This document shows positions 35,351 through 48,546 of a stretch of 64,000 bases of DNA, piece by piece. How positions within the stretch are numbered: position 1 is the first letter of the stretch; every line of letters begins with the position of its first letter. This DNA is from Syngnathus acus (Eukaryota > Chordata > Actinopteri > Syngnathiformes > Syngnathidae), in assembly GCF_901709675.1 (NCBI RefSeq), contig NC_051095.1, positions 7,343,956-7,407,955 of the forward strand. Reading direction: 5' to 3'. The notes below the pieces were generated by a model. The model ran no database searches, was not told the origin of the DNA, and saw only the letters and a list, made by a program, of their open reading frames with translations. A program made the translations under genes and the position numbers.

Positions 35351-36530
35351 ATGGTGTTTGGTCCCAGTGCCTCTTGTAAGTCTCACTTGGGCCCCCTGGA
35401 ATTTTGTCTCCAGCCAGCAGTCTCGATTTGGGGTTTTAAATTTGACATTGGACCAACAATTTGACGCTGTTGCTAAATCCTTTTTTTTTTTTTTAATCTT
35501 AGGGAGCTGGCTAAAGTAAAGCCTCTCTTTCACAACAGAAACAAAAAAAATATTTGATCTTAAACCCCATTGTTCATGTGCCATTCAGACGACTTAATAG
35601 AAGCAACGTGTTCAAGTACATTGGCCCATATTTGATACATTTGTCAAATCATTGAGACAAGATGGTCATTATTTCACTGACTGTGAATTTGGAGCCATTT
35701 TCATATGTCGGTGAGCTGTCGGTGCCATTCTTCTGAGGTCATCTCACAACCGCGGAATCCTGCAGACTCGGCAAACTGGGCTACCAGTAATAAGGAAGGA
35801 ATCATCGTGAAGAAAGTCAAACAAGATGACGTTTAGTTTCCGTGGCGCTTTTTCCTGAGCGTTGCTCGAACTGAGGCGCTTTTAGGAACTTGACAGCTGT
35901 TGCTCTCGTCAGGTGAACGTTTCCGTATTTTTCTCTCCGATGAGTCATGCTGGAAATTGTGAGCGGGGTTTCGCAGACAAATCCTGTCTGACAGTCAGCC
36001 GGAGACCTCAAGGTTGGGTTGAACATTTTTTTTGCCGTTTCATTCACCTGTTTGGTCAGCGGACAACAGCCATGCTTTCTAATTATGCACACAAAGTCAA
36101 TTGTACATAGCACCCATTGACATCAGGGTCAAAATAGTTTGGGAATTTTCACTACACTTTCATTTTGTTTTATTTTTTAAATTTTCGGCTCAATTTGTCA
36201 CCCACCCAATAGCGCTGATGAAAAGAATTGTGGACCCCCCCCCCCCCTTCATCATTTAAGTTGTCCATCCTATTAGTAGGATGCCAAAGTTGTCTTACTT
36301 GGGAGAAGAAAGAGCCACGTAACTTAAGCTGGATAGCTTAAATGCTCAAGCAGCTTTATGATAACGGCAGGCCCGCACCAAATCATGATGGATGAACTTA
36401 ACAAATGTCAGCAGGATGGATCCCATTAGGCCGGCAGATGTTTTATTTCCCCTCCGCCTTAAATCTGCTTCTACCAAGGTGAAGATGACGCCTCGGAAGT
36501 CAAGGACGGTGGTTCGTGCTGCATTTTCGA
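35351..36530. other. Intergenic, nothing recognised
   Basis: No exon is supported. Short C and T runs occur (about 36234-36248 is a C run). Confidence 0.5.
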
Positions 36531-36532
36531 AC

Positions 36533-36640
<108 letters not shown>

Positions 36641-37889
36641 AACGAAAGAGGGAATGTGAGATTCAGTATGTGAGTCATTGTGTGTCGATGTGTGCAACAA
36701 GGTGGGTATTGTGCCCGTCCTGACTCATGTTCTTGTCTTTGGAGATGTGTGGACATTCCTACACGCTGCGTCGCCGTGACCGGGCGCTCTCGTTTAGCTC
36801 GCCGGTACCACGCCGACCCCTGGGAGCATCCCAATTGCGTGTCCAGAATTCCTTCGGTTCACACACGTTCACACCTTTTAAGGAGAGCGGTAGACCAAGG
36901 TCGAGAAAGATCTTTGCTTAGTTGGATGTCACCAACCTGGGAAATTTCTGCATAAACAAAAAACTAAATTGAGTTTTTAATGTCATGGGGTCGATTGTCA
37001 AGGGGTCAAAAATAAATTGTCATTTATTGGCCAATAGTGAACATCCATCCACATCGTCATTCTTGATACCAGGGGTATTTGAAATCAAGCCGTTTTAAAT
37101 TAGTTGTAGGTAGATAATACGATTGGAAAAGAGTATTCATTGTTTTGTTACTATAATATTTTGCATTGATATTTTTCTTGCTCATTTATTTTGGCTTTGT
37201 CAACTCTGCTTTTCCAAAACTATTTCAATCTGAGTTTGACTCCTTTCTCTAGTTGAAGGGTGATAATTAAGGCTTGATTCAATTACATTTAAGTTCAAGT
37301 TTAATTCAAAATTATATTATTATAATATTTTATTATTATTTATTATTATTATTATTATTCACAAATCATCAAGGGTTATTTGAAAATTATCTGAAAAAAT
37401 TGACTGCCTCTTCTGTTTTTGATTTTCTTGCAATTGTCTGGTTTTGTGATGAAACATCATCAAGAGCTTTTTCATATTAAAAGTGAGATTTTTTTATTAT
37501 TATTATTATTTGAACTTCACGGCGCTAGGACCCCGGGTGGGTTTGACCTAAGCTCACCAACTCCACGCTGGAGTTGGCGCTCCGCACGCGCGTGCGAGCG
37601 CACCCTGAAGCGTCATTTGCATTTTGTAACACTCGTCGAAGCGCAGCACGTCGGACCACTCAACTTCGTACCTGCTGCTTTCCTACGGGGGATCTCAAAC
37701 AAGCCATTCACGTGCGCTCATCATATGCATGCAATGAAAAGAACAAACATGGATGCAAACATGGACGGCACACATTCATAAACCAGGTAATATATATATT
37801 ACGCGATAGACTTTTTGGGGGGGTTGGTGTTGGTCGGACGGGGGCGTGGAGGGTACTTACCTGCCCTTTTAAGGACAAACGTCACATAA

Positions 37890-38031
37890 CATTGATAAAA
37901 CACAATATATATTTGTTTACTTATATTTGTTCATTTATTTACTTATTTATTTGTTATTTATTATTGATCTATTTGTTGTTTATTAATATAAAGCTATATG
38001 TTGTCTGTTGATCCCCCGGGGATCAATAAAG

Positions 38032-38120
<89 letters not shown>
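37890..38120 (+). mobile_element. LINE 3' tail with (ATCT)n extension
   Basis: CCCCGGGGATCAATAAAGT at about 38014-38032 leads directly into some 21 units of ATCT (38033-38120). A short 3' end of this form, with an AATAAAGT signal and tetranucleotide tail, is typical of non-LTR retroposons in fish. No coding part is left and the family is not certain. Confidence 0.5.
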
Positions 38121-39038
38121 GTTTATATCAAAATATTTCTCGATATATGGAATGAGCACAGTTTGTTTCTTCCACGTGCACAAGTGGAGTGCAATATTGT
38201 ATATTAGCAGCAGATGTTAAAAAAGAATGGCTCATTTTTATTCCGACTGACTGGGGTTGCATTTGGCAGGATTTGCACGCCGTGAAAAGTGAAGGGAAGA
38301 AAAACGCAAGCAGCTCTTCAAACAAATCTCGACTTGTTTTTTTCTCCAACAAAAGAAGTTATTCACTGTCTGATGTTGGCTCAGACTTGATTTGGGTTGG
38401 ATTATTCACAGCTCAACTTTCGCCCTTTTAGGATTTCACTTTTTTTCTCCGTACAAGTGGAGTCTGGCAAGTCGTAGGTGTGCGTGCTGCGTGTTCAGAG
38501 GCCACGCCGCTTGCACTTAGTGGGAAGTAATGTTCTTTTTTCCTTTTTTGCCACCTTGTTTCAACATGTCTGGTTTGACTTAGCCACACCTCCCAAGTGC
38601 CTCAGGACGCCTCACCTCCACGAGTAATGTCCTCCCATTAATCCATCAAACAAATCCACTTGATGGACGTGTCCCCGATTTTTAGCCAAGCACTTCCGGG
38701 GGACGCACTCATGTAGAGGAGGCATGAGACATTCTTTTGTGTTCTGTTTAAAGAAACAGCTTGTTATGAGGTTACTTGACTTCCTCTTACTTTCTTCGGA
38801 ATGCAAACACGCGTCCATAAAAGCGTTTATGTGCATATTTGCCTTGAAATCTTATTTGAAGCAGATTATCTATATAGCACACAAACACATGGGTCATTGT
38901 TAATGCCACTTCTGGAGCCTTTACACTTGATTTGACTTTACAGTTTGGGCACAAAGATATGGTTTTTCAAACCCTTAACAAGACCCGAGAAGGACAAACA
39001 GTGTGTTTCTGTGTCGACAGTGTCGTTCCTGTAGCACC
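38121..39038. other. Upstream of prss23, probable intron or promoter
   Basis: No coding exon. A CAG/TAG acceptor cluster at 39017-39034 just before the prss23 ATG suggests an upstream noncoding exon, which I could not place. Confidence 0.4.
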
Positions 39039-40157
39039 ATGATTGAGCGTGGCAGCTCCCAATTACCGGCTCTTCTCCTCCTCCCGTTCCTCCTCCTCTC
39101 GTCTTCCCTGGAGCTTCCCCACCGTCCACTCATGCATCCCCTGGTCCCCACCTTGGTCCCCCATCGTCCAACTCCTCTGGTGCGGTCCCGCTTCAGCGCC
39201 CGCCCTCACCTGGCCTTGACCACCCACTGCAACTCCAGCTGCTTCCATCGTGCAGGGGCACCAGGCCACCAGTCTGCCGACAACCTAGCCTTTGAGACCC
39301 TCTACTCGGATGGCTCTCGCACGCTGACCACCGTGGACGTGGAGGACGCCAGTCTGGTGGACCGGATGCCCAGCCACAGGATGGGACGCCGGCGTGTGAG
39401 ACGCCAGATCTACGGTGCAGACGGCCGCTTCAACATCCAGGGTGACAACTTCCTGCTGGACTACCCGTTCTCGGCGGCTGTACGCATCTCCACGGGCTGC
39501 ACCGGCGTCCTGGTGTCGCGTTGGCATGTCCTGACCGCCGCCCATTGCCTCCATGACGGCAAGGATTATGTCAAGGGGGCGCGCAAGCTCCGAGTGGGCT
39601 TCCTCATCCCACCGTCCGTCAACACGACCGTAGCGGAACCCTCGTCCGGGAAGAAGCCCATGGTGCGCTGGGTGCGGGTGAGGCGCACCCGGGTCCCTAA
39701 GGGGTGGATCCAGGGTCCTCAGGAGCTAAGCATGGACTTTGACTACGCCCTTCTGGAGCTGCGCTGGCCCCACCGGCGGTCATTTATGCGGCTCGCCGTG
39801 GCACCTTCCCCGGATGGCCTGGCGGGTCGCCGCATCCACTTCTCGGGTTTTGACAGCGACCGACCTGGAGAGCTGGTTTATCGTTTTTGCCCGGTGGAAG
39901 AAGAGTCGAGCGACCTGATCTACCAACACTGCGACGCTCGGCCGGGGGCCAGCGGGTCGGGCGTGTACGGCCGCGTGTGGGACAACTCTTTGGAACGCTG
40001 GGAGAGGAAAGTCATTGGGATCTTTTCGGGGCACCAGTGGCTGGAGGTGGACGGAGAGAACCGTGACTACAACGTGGCCGTGCGCATCACTCCGCTCAAG
40101 TTTGCACAGATTTGCTACTGGCTGCACGGAAATCGTCTGGACTGTTCGCACGACTGA
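39039..40157 (+). CDS. prss23: Serine protease 23 (trypsin fold, secreted)
   Basis: PRSS23 is a secreted S1-type serine protease of the PRSS23/PRSS35 pair, reported in ovary, vascular and endothelial-mesenchymal contexts. The whole 372-residue product lies in one exon (human about 383). A hydrophobic leader (about residues 8-25, LPALLLLPFLLLSSS) is the signal peptide. A basic site RRRVRRQIYG at about residue 115-124 marks activation. The catalytic triad is H169 (LTAAHC), D235 (FDYALLEL) and S305 (PGASGSGVYG); PRSS35 has lost the serine, so this is PRSS23, not PRSS35. Further family signatures: TGCTGVLV, KLRVGFL, THVPKGWI-like TRVPKGWI, IHFSGFDSDRPGELVYRFC, IGIFSGHQW, FNVAVRITPLK-like, and C-terminal LDCSHD. 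Start chosen at the Kozak-like CACCATGA; an in-frame ATG 12 codons earlier would lie before a splice acceptor. Confidence 0.95.
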   Translation: MIERGSSQLPALLLLPFLLLSSSLELPHRPLMHPLVPTLVPHRPTPLVRSRFSARPHLALTTHCNSSCFHRAGAPGHQSADNLAFETLYSDGSRTLTTVDVEDASLVDRMPSHRMGRRRVRRQIYGADGRFNIQGDNFLLDYPFSAAVRISTGCTGVLVSRWHVLTAAHCLHDGKDYVKGARKLRVGFLIPPSVNTTVAEPSSGKKPMVRWVRVRRTRVPKGWIQGPQELSMDFDYALLELRWPHRRSFMRLAVAPSPDGLAGRRIHFSGFDSDRPGELVYRFCPVEEESSDLIYQHCDARPGASGSGVYGRVWDNSLERWERKVIGIFSGHQWLEVDGENRDYNVAVRITPLKFAQICYWLHGNRLDCSHD

Positions 40158-40716
40158 GACGAAAGAGGGACTCGGTCGTGAAATAACAGCCACCCGTGAG
40201 GAGGGTACCCAGTTGTAACAACCAGTTTTTGTAATGCAAGCAATCTCACACGAGATGACAATAAGACAAGCATGGGTGTACTAGCTGCAACAAGTTATTG
40301 TTGGCATGATCGTTGGAGACATTTGACAACCAGACCCAATTTCCGGTAACACTTACAGAACCAGTATTTTTAACATTTACTAGATGGCCTTGATTGTTTT
40401 TTGGAGACTACACACCAGGAATCAGACATCTGAGAATCTGGCATTTGCTGATTTTGATCAGCTGCTCATATTCATCCTGTTTTTTGATACGCAATTATCC
40501 TGCTCAACCATCACCATGGCATGCATCTCTTGTGCAGTGTTAATATCTATCTTTTCTAGATGAAAAACACTTTTATATTCATTTACATAGTTTACACAGC
40601 AAAGGTTTAATTCAACACCTTGAATGAACTTTCTTTCATCTGAACAAGAAACACGTTATGAGCTTGAGAGATAGATTGTTGTAATTTTATTTTTGGATAA
40701 ATGCTTGATATATTTT

Positions 40717-40722
40717 AATAAA
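40717..40722 (+). terminator. prss23: Poly(A) signal, prss23 mRNA end
   Basis: AATAAA about 560 bases after the prss23 stop, followed by AT-rich sequence. It faces the cofilin poly(A) signal on the other strand about 330 bases away. Confidence 0.6.
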
Positions 40723-41053
40723 GAGATTTTATGACAGGACTGGAATCGTCAGTTGAGCAGGAATTAGAAGTGGTGCGGTGGCGCCCTCTTGTGGTTATGA
40801 GCTTTCTTACACATTGAGGTGATGTGACGATTAACAAAGAAAAACTAATTTCAAGAGCATAGCCTGATGTCCTCCTTCCCAAAGTGCCACTAATCAAACA
40901 ATACTTGCATGAGTTGTCAATTGTTGGACCCGTGGTGCAATTACTCAGATTCATAAGCCATTTTGCATATTTGAATCCAATTCTGCTGAACATTTTGATG
41001 ATCCAATTTGATGTATAAGAAAATCAAGCCAGTCAGTAGTTTAGTGCTTTTTT

Positions 41054-41059
41054 TTTATT
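41054..41059 (-). terminator. cfl1: Poly(A) signal, probable cofilin mRNA end
   Basis: AATAAA on the - strand, about 815 bases after the cofilin stop. Cofilin genes have 3'UTRs of this order. Inferred from position. Confidence 0.45.
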
Positions 41060-41872
41060 AGATAGGAGACGATACAAAACATCCACCATTCAATATTCAG
41101 TCTCAAATCTGGTCACCGGTGTTTCATTTACACATTGCTCTCCATCAAGACCTTCACAACGCCAACATTTTATTTCTTTCCCAATGAGATAATGGTTTGA
41201 AGAAAAAAAAAAAAAAAAAAAAAAAGGTACGAGGAATGTGTGAACTACATCAAATGCCGTTGTCAGAACGGGGAAGAAAAAAAATACTCGAGTTTTGGAA
41301 TTTTGCATGTTCAAAACAGAAAATATATTATAACTTGTTCCCCAAGAAAATGTTTTGATACGTCTTGTGCAATGGAGAGTGTGAATTAGTTTACACTAAA
41401 CCAGATCTCACTACAGTTACAAAGCTTACCTACAAGTTTGGCAAAAAAAAAAATGTAGTTGAAATAAAAAGCAGAATTTGTTGATGCATACCCCCTTCAA
41501 AATAGAACAAAGCCCTCCTTAGCTTTATACAGCACATCATCCTTCATTCAATTGGACTAACATTTTCACCATTGTGTGTTTTGTTCATTCATATTCTTAA
41601 ACGGGAACGACAGTCCGGATTTTGGAATTATCTCCTGTTATATATGAACTGTCGCTGGCACCCCCTCCCATATCCACCCCATAGAGAGTCCCACAAACTG
41701 CTGGTTCTGATTCTTCTGCTTTTATTTTTATTTTTTTTACCTTCTCCAAACCATACTGGAACGAACAGCTAAACCCGACAGATGCGTCTGAAAGGCCTCC
41801 CCAGAAGCCAGAAAAGAGGGAAAGGGGGTTGGGGTGGTGGTGGAGGGGGAGAGGGGTGTCAAGGGCCGATAT

Positions 41873-44800
41873 TTAAATGGGGCAGCCTTCCAGGCTGACT
41901 ACTGATCCACCTCCAAGCTTTTCTGCCAGGGTATGCCGGTCTTTCAGGTCTTCCAAACCGTTCACCTGCCACTCATGCTTGATACCTGAAAGAAAATTAA
42001 AATTCTGACTCCCACCATTCTGCGAGTGACAGATGACACACCCTGACGAGCCCGTCAGGACTGATATGCTCTACCGGTCGACCGTGTTGTCGAGTGACGC
42101 TGCTAGCTTGCCTGATTTAGCTCCATCCACCGTGTTGCCATATTTCTTCGTTTTGGTCCAATTTTGCGTCGTGTTAAGAACCAGTCAGGCAGAGAGCATC
42201 TCGCGCGGTCGCAAAACGTGCAAAGACCATGTACTACGTAGTACAGTTTTTCACCATTTGTTTTCATGGTATTCTTGGGGCGTATCTAAAATTTTGTTGA
42301 GTAGCCCCTCCGCCCTGTTGACTTGCGCATCTTTGTTTGCATCAATTGTAAAGTGCAGTTCGCTAGCGAGCAGAGCTTTCAAAATGCACATTTCTTAGAG
42401 TGTCTTGTTGTTTATGAGTGTGCTAACAAATGCGGTACCTGGCAAAGTGTACAACATACTCGCAAACTGCGTTTCATTAAACTAACCTTGAATATTTTAG
42501 TTCATGACTGTTGTAAAATTTGACACTTGGACCCGTTTTATTTTTATTTGTGAAAATAGTGTTTAGTCTGACTTTTTTTCTTATTGCACTTATCAAGCCT
42601 ACCCCTTCCCCCAAACACAAGCTCACACGGGTCAGGCGAGTAAGATGATACGGTGTCAGTTGCAACACGTGAGGATGCACACGCTCCAGTCAAAGTGGAG
42701 TCCTACAAGTGAAGGAGAAGCTGCGGCTTCTGTGCTCGCCGAGCAACCAAAACCACCCAAGTACACCGGGCCTCGCATGTATGTCAGAGACATCCGATAG
42801 GATAAACGGCAAGAAAACACTCGAGCGCCTGCTTCAATTCCATCTGCCTCGCTGCTTCCCCAAACTTTGCCTTGAGATAAGTCTCATGGCACACCAAACA
42901 AACACATCTCAGAAGCACATACAGTGAGCCCAGACCCATTTGCGGTTATCTCGTCACAAAAGTTTAGTCTGGAACCTGTTCTCAGCTATTAACCCGAAAG
43001 AGGTGTTCGCTGCAGCACTCTAAAATGACACAAGATGGCGCTAAAACCCAGCCTTAAGGGATGCTGGGGAATTAAGGCGTTTCATGATGTCTCAATGTAC
43101 TTGCTCAGTGTGAAAGAACACTTTTCTAAAATTAGACAGGTTCATTAGATCTTCTACCATCTAGTAGTGGAAGTGACAATGCCTGATCAGAGAACTTCCC
43201 TTATGTACTGCTCCACAAACTCGAGAATATTTTAAATCCTGACCTTCAAACTTTCTCTTGATGGCATCTTTTGAGCTGGCGTAGATCATCTTGCTTTTCA
43301 GGGGGGCGCCATCAGGAGCCCTGCAAAAACAACATAGTCACTAAAACCTCAAAATTCAAAGTTGTACCGGCGTACAAAATGTGGAGTGGAAGCACTACAC
43401 ATGCACCCGTGCCCCATATTTTGCAAAAGACCTCACCAGAATATGAAGACGAGGTCCTCCTTCTTGGTCTCTTTGGTCTCGTAGGTGGCGTCGTAGAGGG
43501 CGTAGCGGCAGTCGTCGGACGGCAGCATATTGACAAAGTACTGGTAGGGGTCCTGCACGGTGGTGCCCAGGTCGCCCAGCAGGATCTCCTTGCCGTCATC
43601 CAGCACGATGTTCTTCAGATCCTTGCTCATGCAGAAGAGGATGGCCTTCTTCCTCCTCCGTTTCTCCTCCTCGTTGGCCTGAGCCTTGCGCACCTTCATG
43701 TCGTTGAAAACGGCGATCACTTCGTCCGTCACTTTCACACCGGAGGCCTGTGGGGAAGGAGGAAACGTCACACGCTAGTATGTGCGCTTAATACCGTAAT
43801 TTTCGGACTATAAGTCGCGGTTTTTTTTCATAGTTTGGGTGGGGGGGCGACTTATACTCAGGAGCGACTTATATACATATATATGGTTTTTTTTCACTTT
43901 TTTGGGCATTTTATGGCTGGTGCGACTTATAGTCCGAAAATTACGGTACATGATTTGGTTTTGTAAGAAATGCATTTGCACTACTTTTTGTCTTCTTATT
44001 TACTGGACATGAGGTGTTTTATGAAATGAATGAATTTGAAGCTTCCACGCTACTTTTGCAGAGCAAATGTATCGTCACGGGAAAAAAATGGCTAACTGAA
44101 GCGTTGGTGCCTTGAAAGCAAACAATCGCCACAGTGTTCCATGGCCCACAAGAGAGTCGGAGTGGGAGGAAAAAGGGACAAGCAAGAGCCCGAGGGCTGC
44201 ATGTGACTCTCTGCTGAGGTGTGGCCATGGGACAGGACGGCAGGGAAGAAACGACTCAAGCGGGACGTCACCACTTTTTTCCATATCTAGAAATACTGAA
44301 CCAAGAAAGGATCCCATTTTGTCATGCGTTGGGGAAATAACGTTAAAACTAGCTCACTGTACGAGCCTAACAATACAACTGCTAAAATCATTAAAAAATG
44401 GTCAACGTTATGCCGGTGTATGGCAGATATGTCAGGCAAAAAAATAAAATAATCATAAAAAGTATTTGCTTTGTTATAGTTCACCATTGTTTATTTGGAA
44501 TTTTATGAAAAGTACAACTAGTGGTATTGTTATTCCATCAGTGAGTAACTCAAGAGTGAATACTCGAGGTGGTCCCAATCTGAAAAATGCGGCATTGAAC
44601 ATCCTTAGTCATCAGTAAAGGTTGAATCAAGGCAACTGGACACTTATTGCGTTTGTTTAAAAAAAGAAAAAAAAAAAAGAAAAACTTGTTACGGGCCAAT
44701 GAAAGTCCAAATTGCAGCTAAGTTCCATTTCGTTTCCTCCAATGACATATGCAGACCAACAGGCAATACCTTCAAAGGTTGGGAAGGAGGCTATGCTAAC

Positions 44801-47588
44801 CGCGCTAAGCTAAGGTGGGCCGCGCCGAGTTTAAGCAGCCCACAATGGCGCTTCTGTCTGGCCAACTGACGAGTCACATATGCTGTCTCCGCTCACACCG
44901 CTGCATCTGCTGACTTTGCTTAAGCCAATTCATCAGAAGGAAAAACGCAGTCTCATGAGGAGGACGCCACAAAGTGCGTGCATGTACCAATGGGGCGGGA
45001 GGGAAACAGGCAGGAGAGCTAAAGAACAAAGAAAAAGGAAATAAGGCAGGAAAGAGGATCACGCTCGGAAAAGAAAAAGCGAGACAAACATGTTTGACGA
45101 AGGTGGAAAAGGAAGTGGGGATGAGCAGTCTCAAACATAGTAATTATTAACCAGGAAGGAACCCGAACATTCATAAAAGCACCATAAGAATTGGCTTGAC
45201 CTATTTTCTGTCTTGTGATTCAAGAACACTAGTTCAAAACCCCAGCGCTTGATGGCACCGGCAAACCAAAAGACCCAGTCATTTTCAATTCACATTGGTT
45301 TCCTTGCATAAGAACTACAATTTTAGCAGGTGGCACTAAAGTATCGCTATGCCCGCAGAACAAAAACAAAGGAAGAACATGACGACACAGAAGCGTCAGT
45401 TGCTTTCTTTGTTTACATTTTATGTGGACAGCAAATTCCAAGGTGTTTTTACACAATCCTGTTGATTGCAATTTATTATGTGGAAAAAAAACAAACATAA
45501 ATTTAGGGTGGCTGGAACAGATTACTTTATTCCCCATTCATACGAATAGGGAAAGCTGATTTGAGATACAAGCGTCGACAGAATGAATTTTACTCGCATC
45601 TCAAGCCACCACTAGATTGCATGATCAGAACAAAGGCACAAAGGAGAAAATATTGAAATGAACTTTTAAACGTTGCTAAGCCTAACGCCCACACACGCAG
45701 TGTAGTATTGGTCGTGTGCGCCCAAGTGAGCAACAGTTTTACGTTTTCATTGCGGCCACACTAAAAGGTATCGCAAAGAGACTGCAGTAAATTCACATCG
45801 CTAATCTAATCAGACTCCTGGAGACGCCTACCGATGAGGGCAAGGTCCAAGTGACAACTTCACGTTTACAATTCCGACACCGGACAAATAACAAAATGGC
45901 ATTTGGCTGCAAATGCTCTCACGTTCCTCCACCGGCAACTTTTACTGAGCAACATCAACCAAATAAAATGAAATGAAAACTAAAATTATAATCAGCAGTT
46001 TCATTCATTCACTGGAGGTATTGGCTGCAACATTATGAAACACTGTCAACAATATTATACCACTTACCAACATTTTTAAAATATTTTTTATAAGGAGGTA
46101 CGCGTTGTGTGAAATACAAGTAATTGTGCCTGGTACTAATGCACCGATAAGTTCACGTTTAAGAAATTAAGTGGTTTTTTTGTTTTGAGAAAAAAAAAAA
46201 AAAAAAGGTTAAAGAAATTATTTTGATGCTATTAGGCATCAGAAACTCCTGATTCATCAACTCCAGTTTTCTAAAGAGCTAGGTGACAGAATATGACCAT
46301 TTATTAAAATGAACACGTACCACAATATTAGGTTTTATAAAAAATAACAATAATACGAGTGATAACAAAGAGCGTTATTAATAACTACATGGACATTAAG
46401 GATATCCAACAATTTCGTCAACGGGTTGTCATACTTGTCGTCGCCTCAAATGGCGTGACGTGAACGCAGGGCGGCGCAGACTGCGCAGCAAAAAAAAAAA
46501 AAAAAAAAAAAAGGGAAGATGCGCAATGAGGATCCGGACGCGGCGACCGTTAGCTTCCGCTACTACAACCGGCTTATATAACTGTTCATAATTCGCTTCA
46601 ATGTCTACCACGACCGAGAGACTACGCGGCGAGACAAATATCGACAATCGTGCTTATTATGGGAATAAATAGTCAGAATTGGTTAACATTAAACACTAAA
46701 GATGAAGCACGAAGATGCTCTTTGCACCAAATTCAGGGTGGGGCCGTGAATGCAGCACATGTGACGAGTAGTCGCGAGCACCCTATACATAGACACACAC
46801 ACAAAAACGACGCTTGATTTACAAGCATTTTGTCGTATCGTACAAAACAACACTCTGGATCTTTTATCACGTAATATATATAGGTGATATCGTGGACTGG
46901 ACATCACTTCGCTAATCACAGTGAAGGGCTGTGGCTAGCGTGTAGGATTTAAGTTAGCGTCAAACAAGAGACAAAGAAAAAAAAAAAAAAAAAATCACAG
47001 CTCGCGCAGCCGTAATGGATGTCATGGTGTTAGCTTAGCAGGCTAACAATACCGTTAGCTTTGTTAGCCGCAGGCGTCTTGCTCGCTGTGCACCTGCCAG
47101 CCCGACACGAAACATCGCCGAGCCCTGTGGCCAAACAACACAGCGAGGCTGCACAGCCATGACAACCAGTGATGGCTCGTCTTCTTACGAACAAACGCGA
47201 GGCAATGCGGTCAAAGGGGCTTTGGGTTAAAGAGAAAAAAGAAATAGCCTTTTATGTGGGGCGAATCACGGAAATGGCGCCAGTCGTGTCAGGCCGTGGA
47301 CATTTTAAAAAGGCCCCCCCAAATCCTAACATCTGAATCCCACGTTTACCGCAAAGCAATTTTGGAAGATTAAAACGATGAAAAACACATATTTGGCAGA
47401 CGAGCATACGACCAAGCTAGCTTGCGTGACACTCTGTGAGGCTTGATGCTAAACTGCAGCTTTTATCTTTTGGGGGGTAAAAATGGGGGTCGCCTTGAAT
47501 TAAACCTCAGTAAAATGGTTTCTTTTAATCTTAAACCCAGCAAATAGAACACTCCGAACGTTGCGTAAAGCGTCGATAAACGTACCAT
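41873..47588 (-). CDS. cfl1: Cofilin (ADF/cofilin actin-depolymerising factor)
   Basis: Cofilin binds ADP-actin filaments, severs them and drives turnover of the cytoskeleton; LIM kinases switch it off by phosphorylating Ser3. Four coding exons join in frame: 47586-47588, 43437-43747, 43244-43320 and 41873-41985, giving 167 residues (human 166). The first coding exon holds only the ATG, followed by GTACG, the classical cofilin gene layout. The 77-base third exon is also conserved. The peptide starts [20 protein letters not shown], keeps Ser3, the basic nuclear-import stretch [74 protein letters not shown] and TLAEKLGG, ending LEGCPI. Fish cfl1 and cfl2 both have [10 protein letters not shown]; cfl1 is favoured by linkage to atl3 (both are on human 11q13), but cfl1-like would be safest. 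Intron 1 is about 3.8 kb. Confidence 0.93.
43792..43949. mobile_element. Palindromic MITE-like element in cofilin intron 1
   Basis: The sequence begins TACCGTAATTTTCGGACTAT and ends with its exact inverse complement (ATAGTCCGAAAATTACGGTA), giving perfect terminal arms of about 27 bases around a 100-base core. The core repeats CGACTTATA. It has no coding capacity. Short palindromic elements with these ends are widespread in fish; the superfamily is not certain from sequence alone. Confidence 0.75.
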
Positions 47589-47800
47589 TGTTGTAGCTCT
47601 GAGTTGGTCAGCGTCCGGCCAGAAATTGAATGGAGCTCTGATGGTGATGACGATGATGATGATGAAGACTTGCTCGCTCGCTCTAGTCACGGCGTGAACG
47701 CGCTGACGTGCGCGAGCCTGAAAGCGTGAGCGGCGTGCACGAGCGCGTAACCCCTTCAACAACGTCCCTACAGCTGATTTTTCCATTTAGTATTGGAAAC
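47589..47800 (-). promoter_or_regulatory. cfl1: Cofilin 5'UTR and promoter region
   Basis: CpG-rich sequence just upstream of the ATG-only exon, with GCTGACGTGCGCG and GCGTGCACGAGCGCG-type elements at about 47700-47750. This looks like a CpG-island promoter. The start site is not fixed by sequence alone. Confidence 0.5.
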
Positions 47801-48536
47801 GGGAAATTGTTAACATTATAGCTAAAAATCAATTTATGGCTTGGGGCATGTGGACTTAGTTAATTAATGTGGCTTGGGAAATTAATTACGAAAACAAACA
47901 TCATAGTAGTTGTCAAATTTTGTATGCCCTATTTGTAGATTAATTATATCGTAGGGATGAAAGTCGTACATCTGCCGCTTTATCCTGGTCTCAGTAAGGT
48001 TTCTAGTTAAACGATGGTGTAGAAAACGTATGCTTGACAGTCATGGTGGCTGTTAAACGTTCTTTATTAAACAGAAAAATACAAACTATTGAGTCACATA
48101 GGCTATTGATTTGGCGTGAGTGAATTCAATATATATAAAAAAGGGCGTCCATTTGTTCTGTCAGTGATGGCGGCTGTCTCACAAAATCTCATTTGCTTTT
48201 TCTTCAATACACTCTCCAAAATACTGAAAAGAGATTGTTGCATTCTAACGGGATTCTTTATTTACATGTCAGGCGCTGTATTTGAATCTAGCTCAACGCC
48301 AGAGAGCTGTTTAAACGAGAAGGGGAGGCGTTTATCTGGCCATTATCCTGCCCTTTCTCACTCTCGTCTCTCGCTCTGACTCTCTCTCTCTCTCTCTCTC
48401 TGGCCGCTCGCGTCTCCTTCCCCTCTGCGGATTTTCGTTGAACTCACTTCCTTATTTGGAAGTGAACGTTGCTCTGCTCTGTGAACGCGCTTAGCTCCGG
48501 GCGCGCGGAGGGGGCGCGGTCTCGCGACGCTTATCG

Positions 48537-48546
48537 CCATATAAGG
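48537..48546. promoter_or_regulatory. cfl1: CArG box (SRF site) about 950 bp upstream of cofilin
   Basis: CCATATAAGG is a perfect CC(A/T)6GG. It lies in a GC-rich island (about 48470-48545), upstream of cofilin, whose mammalian genes are known SRF/MRTF targets. Function here is inferred. Confidence 0.4.
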
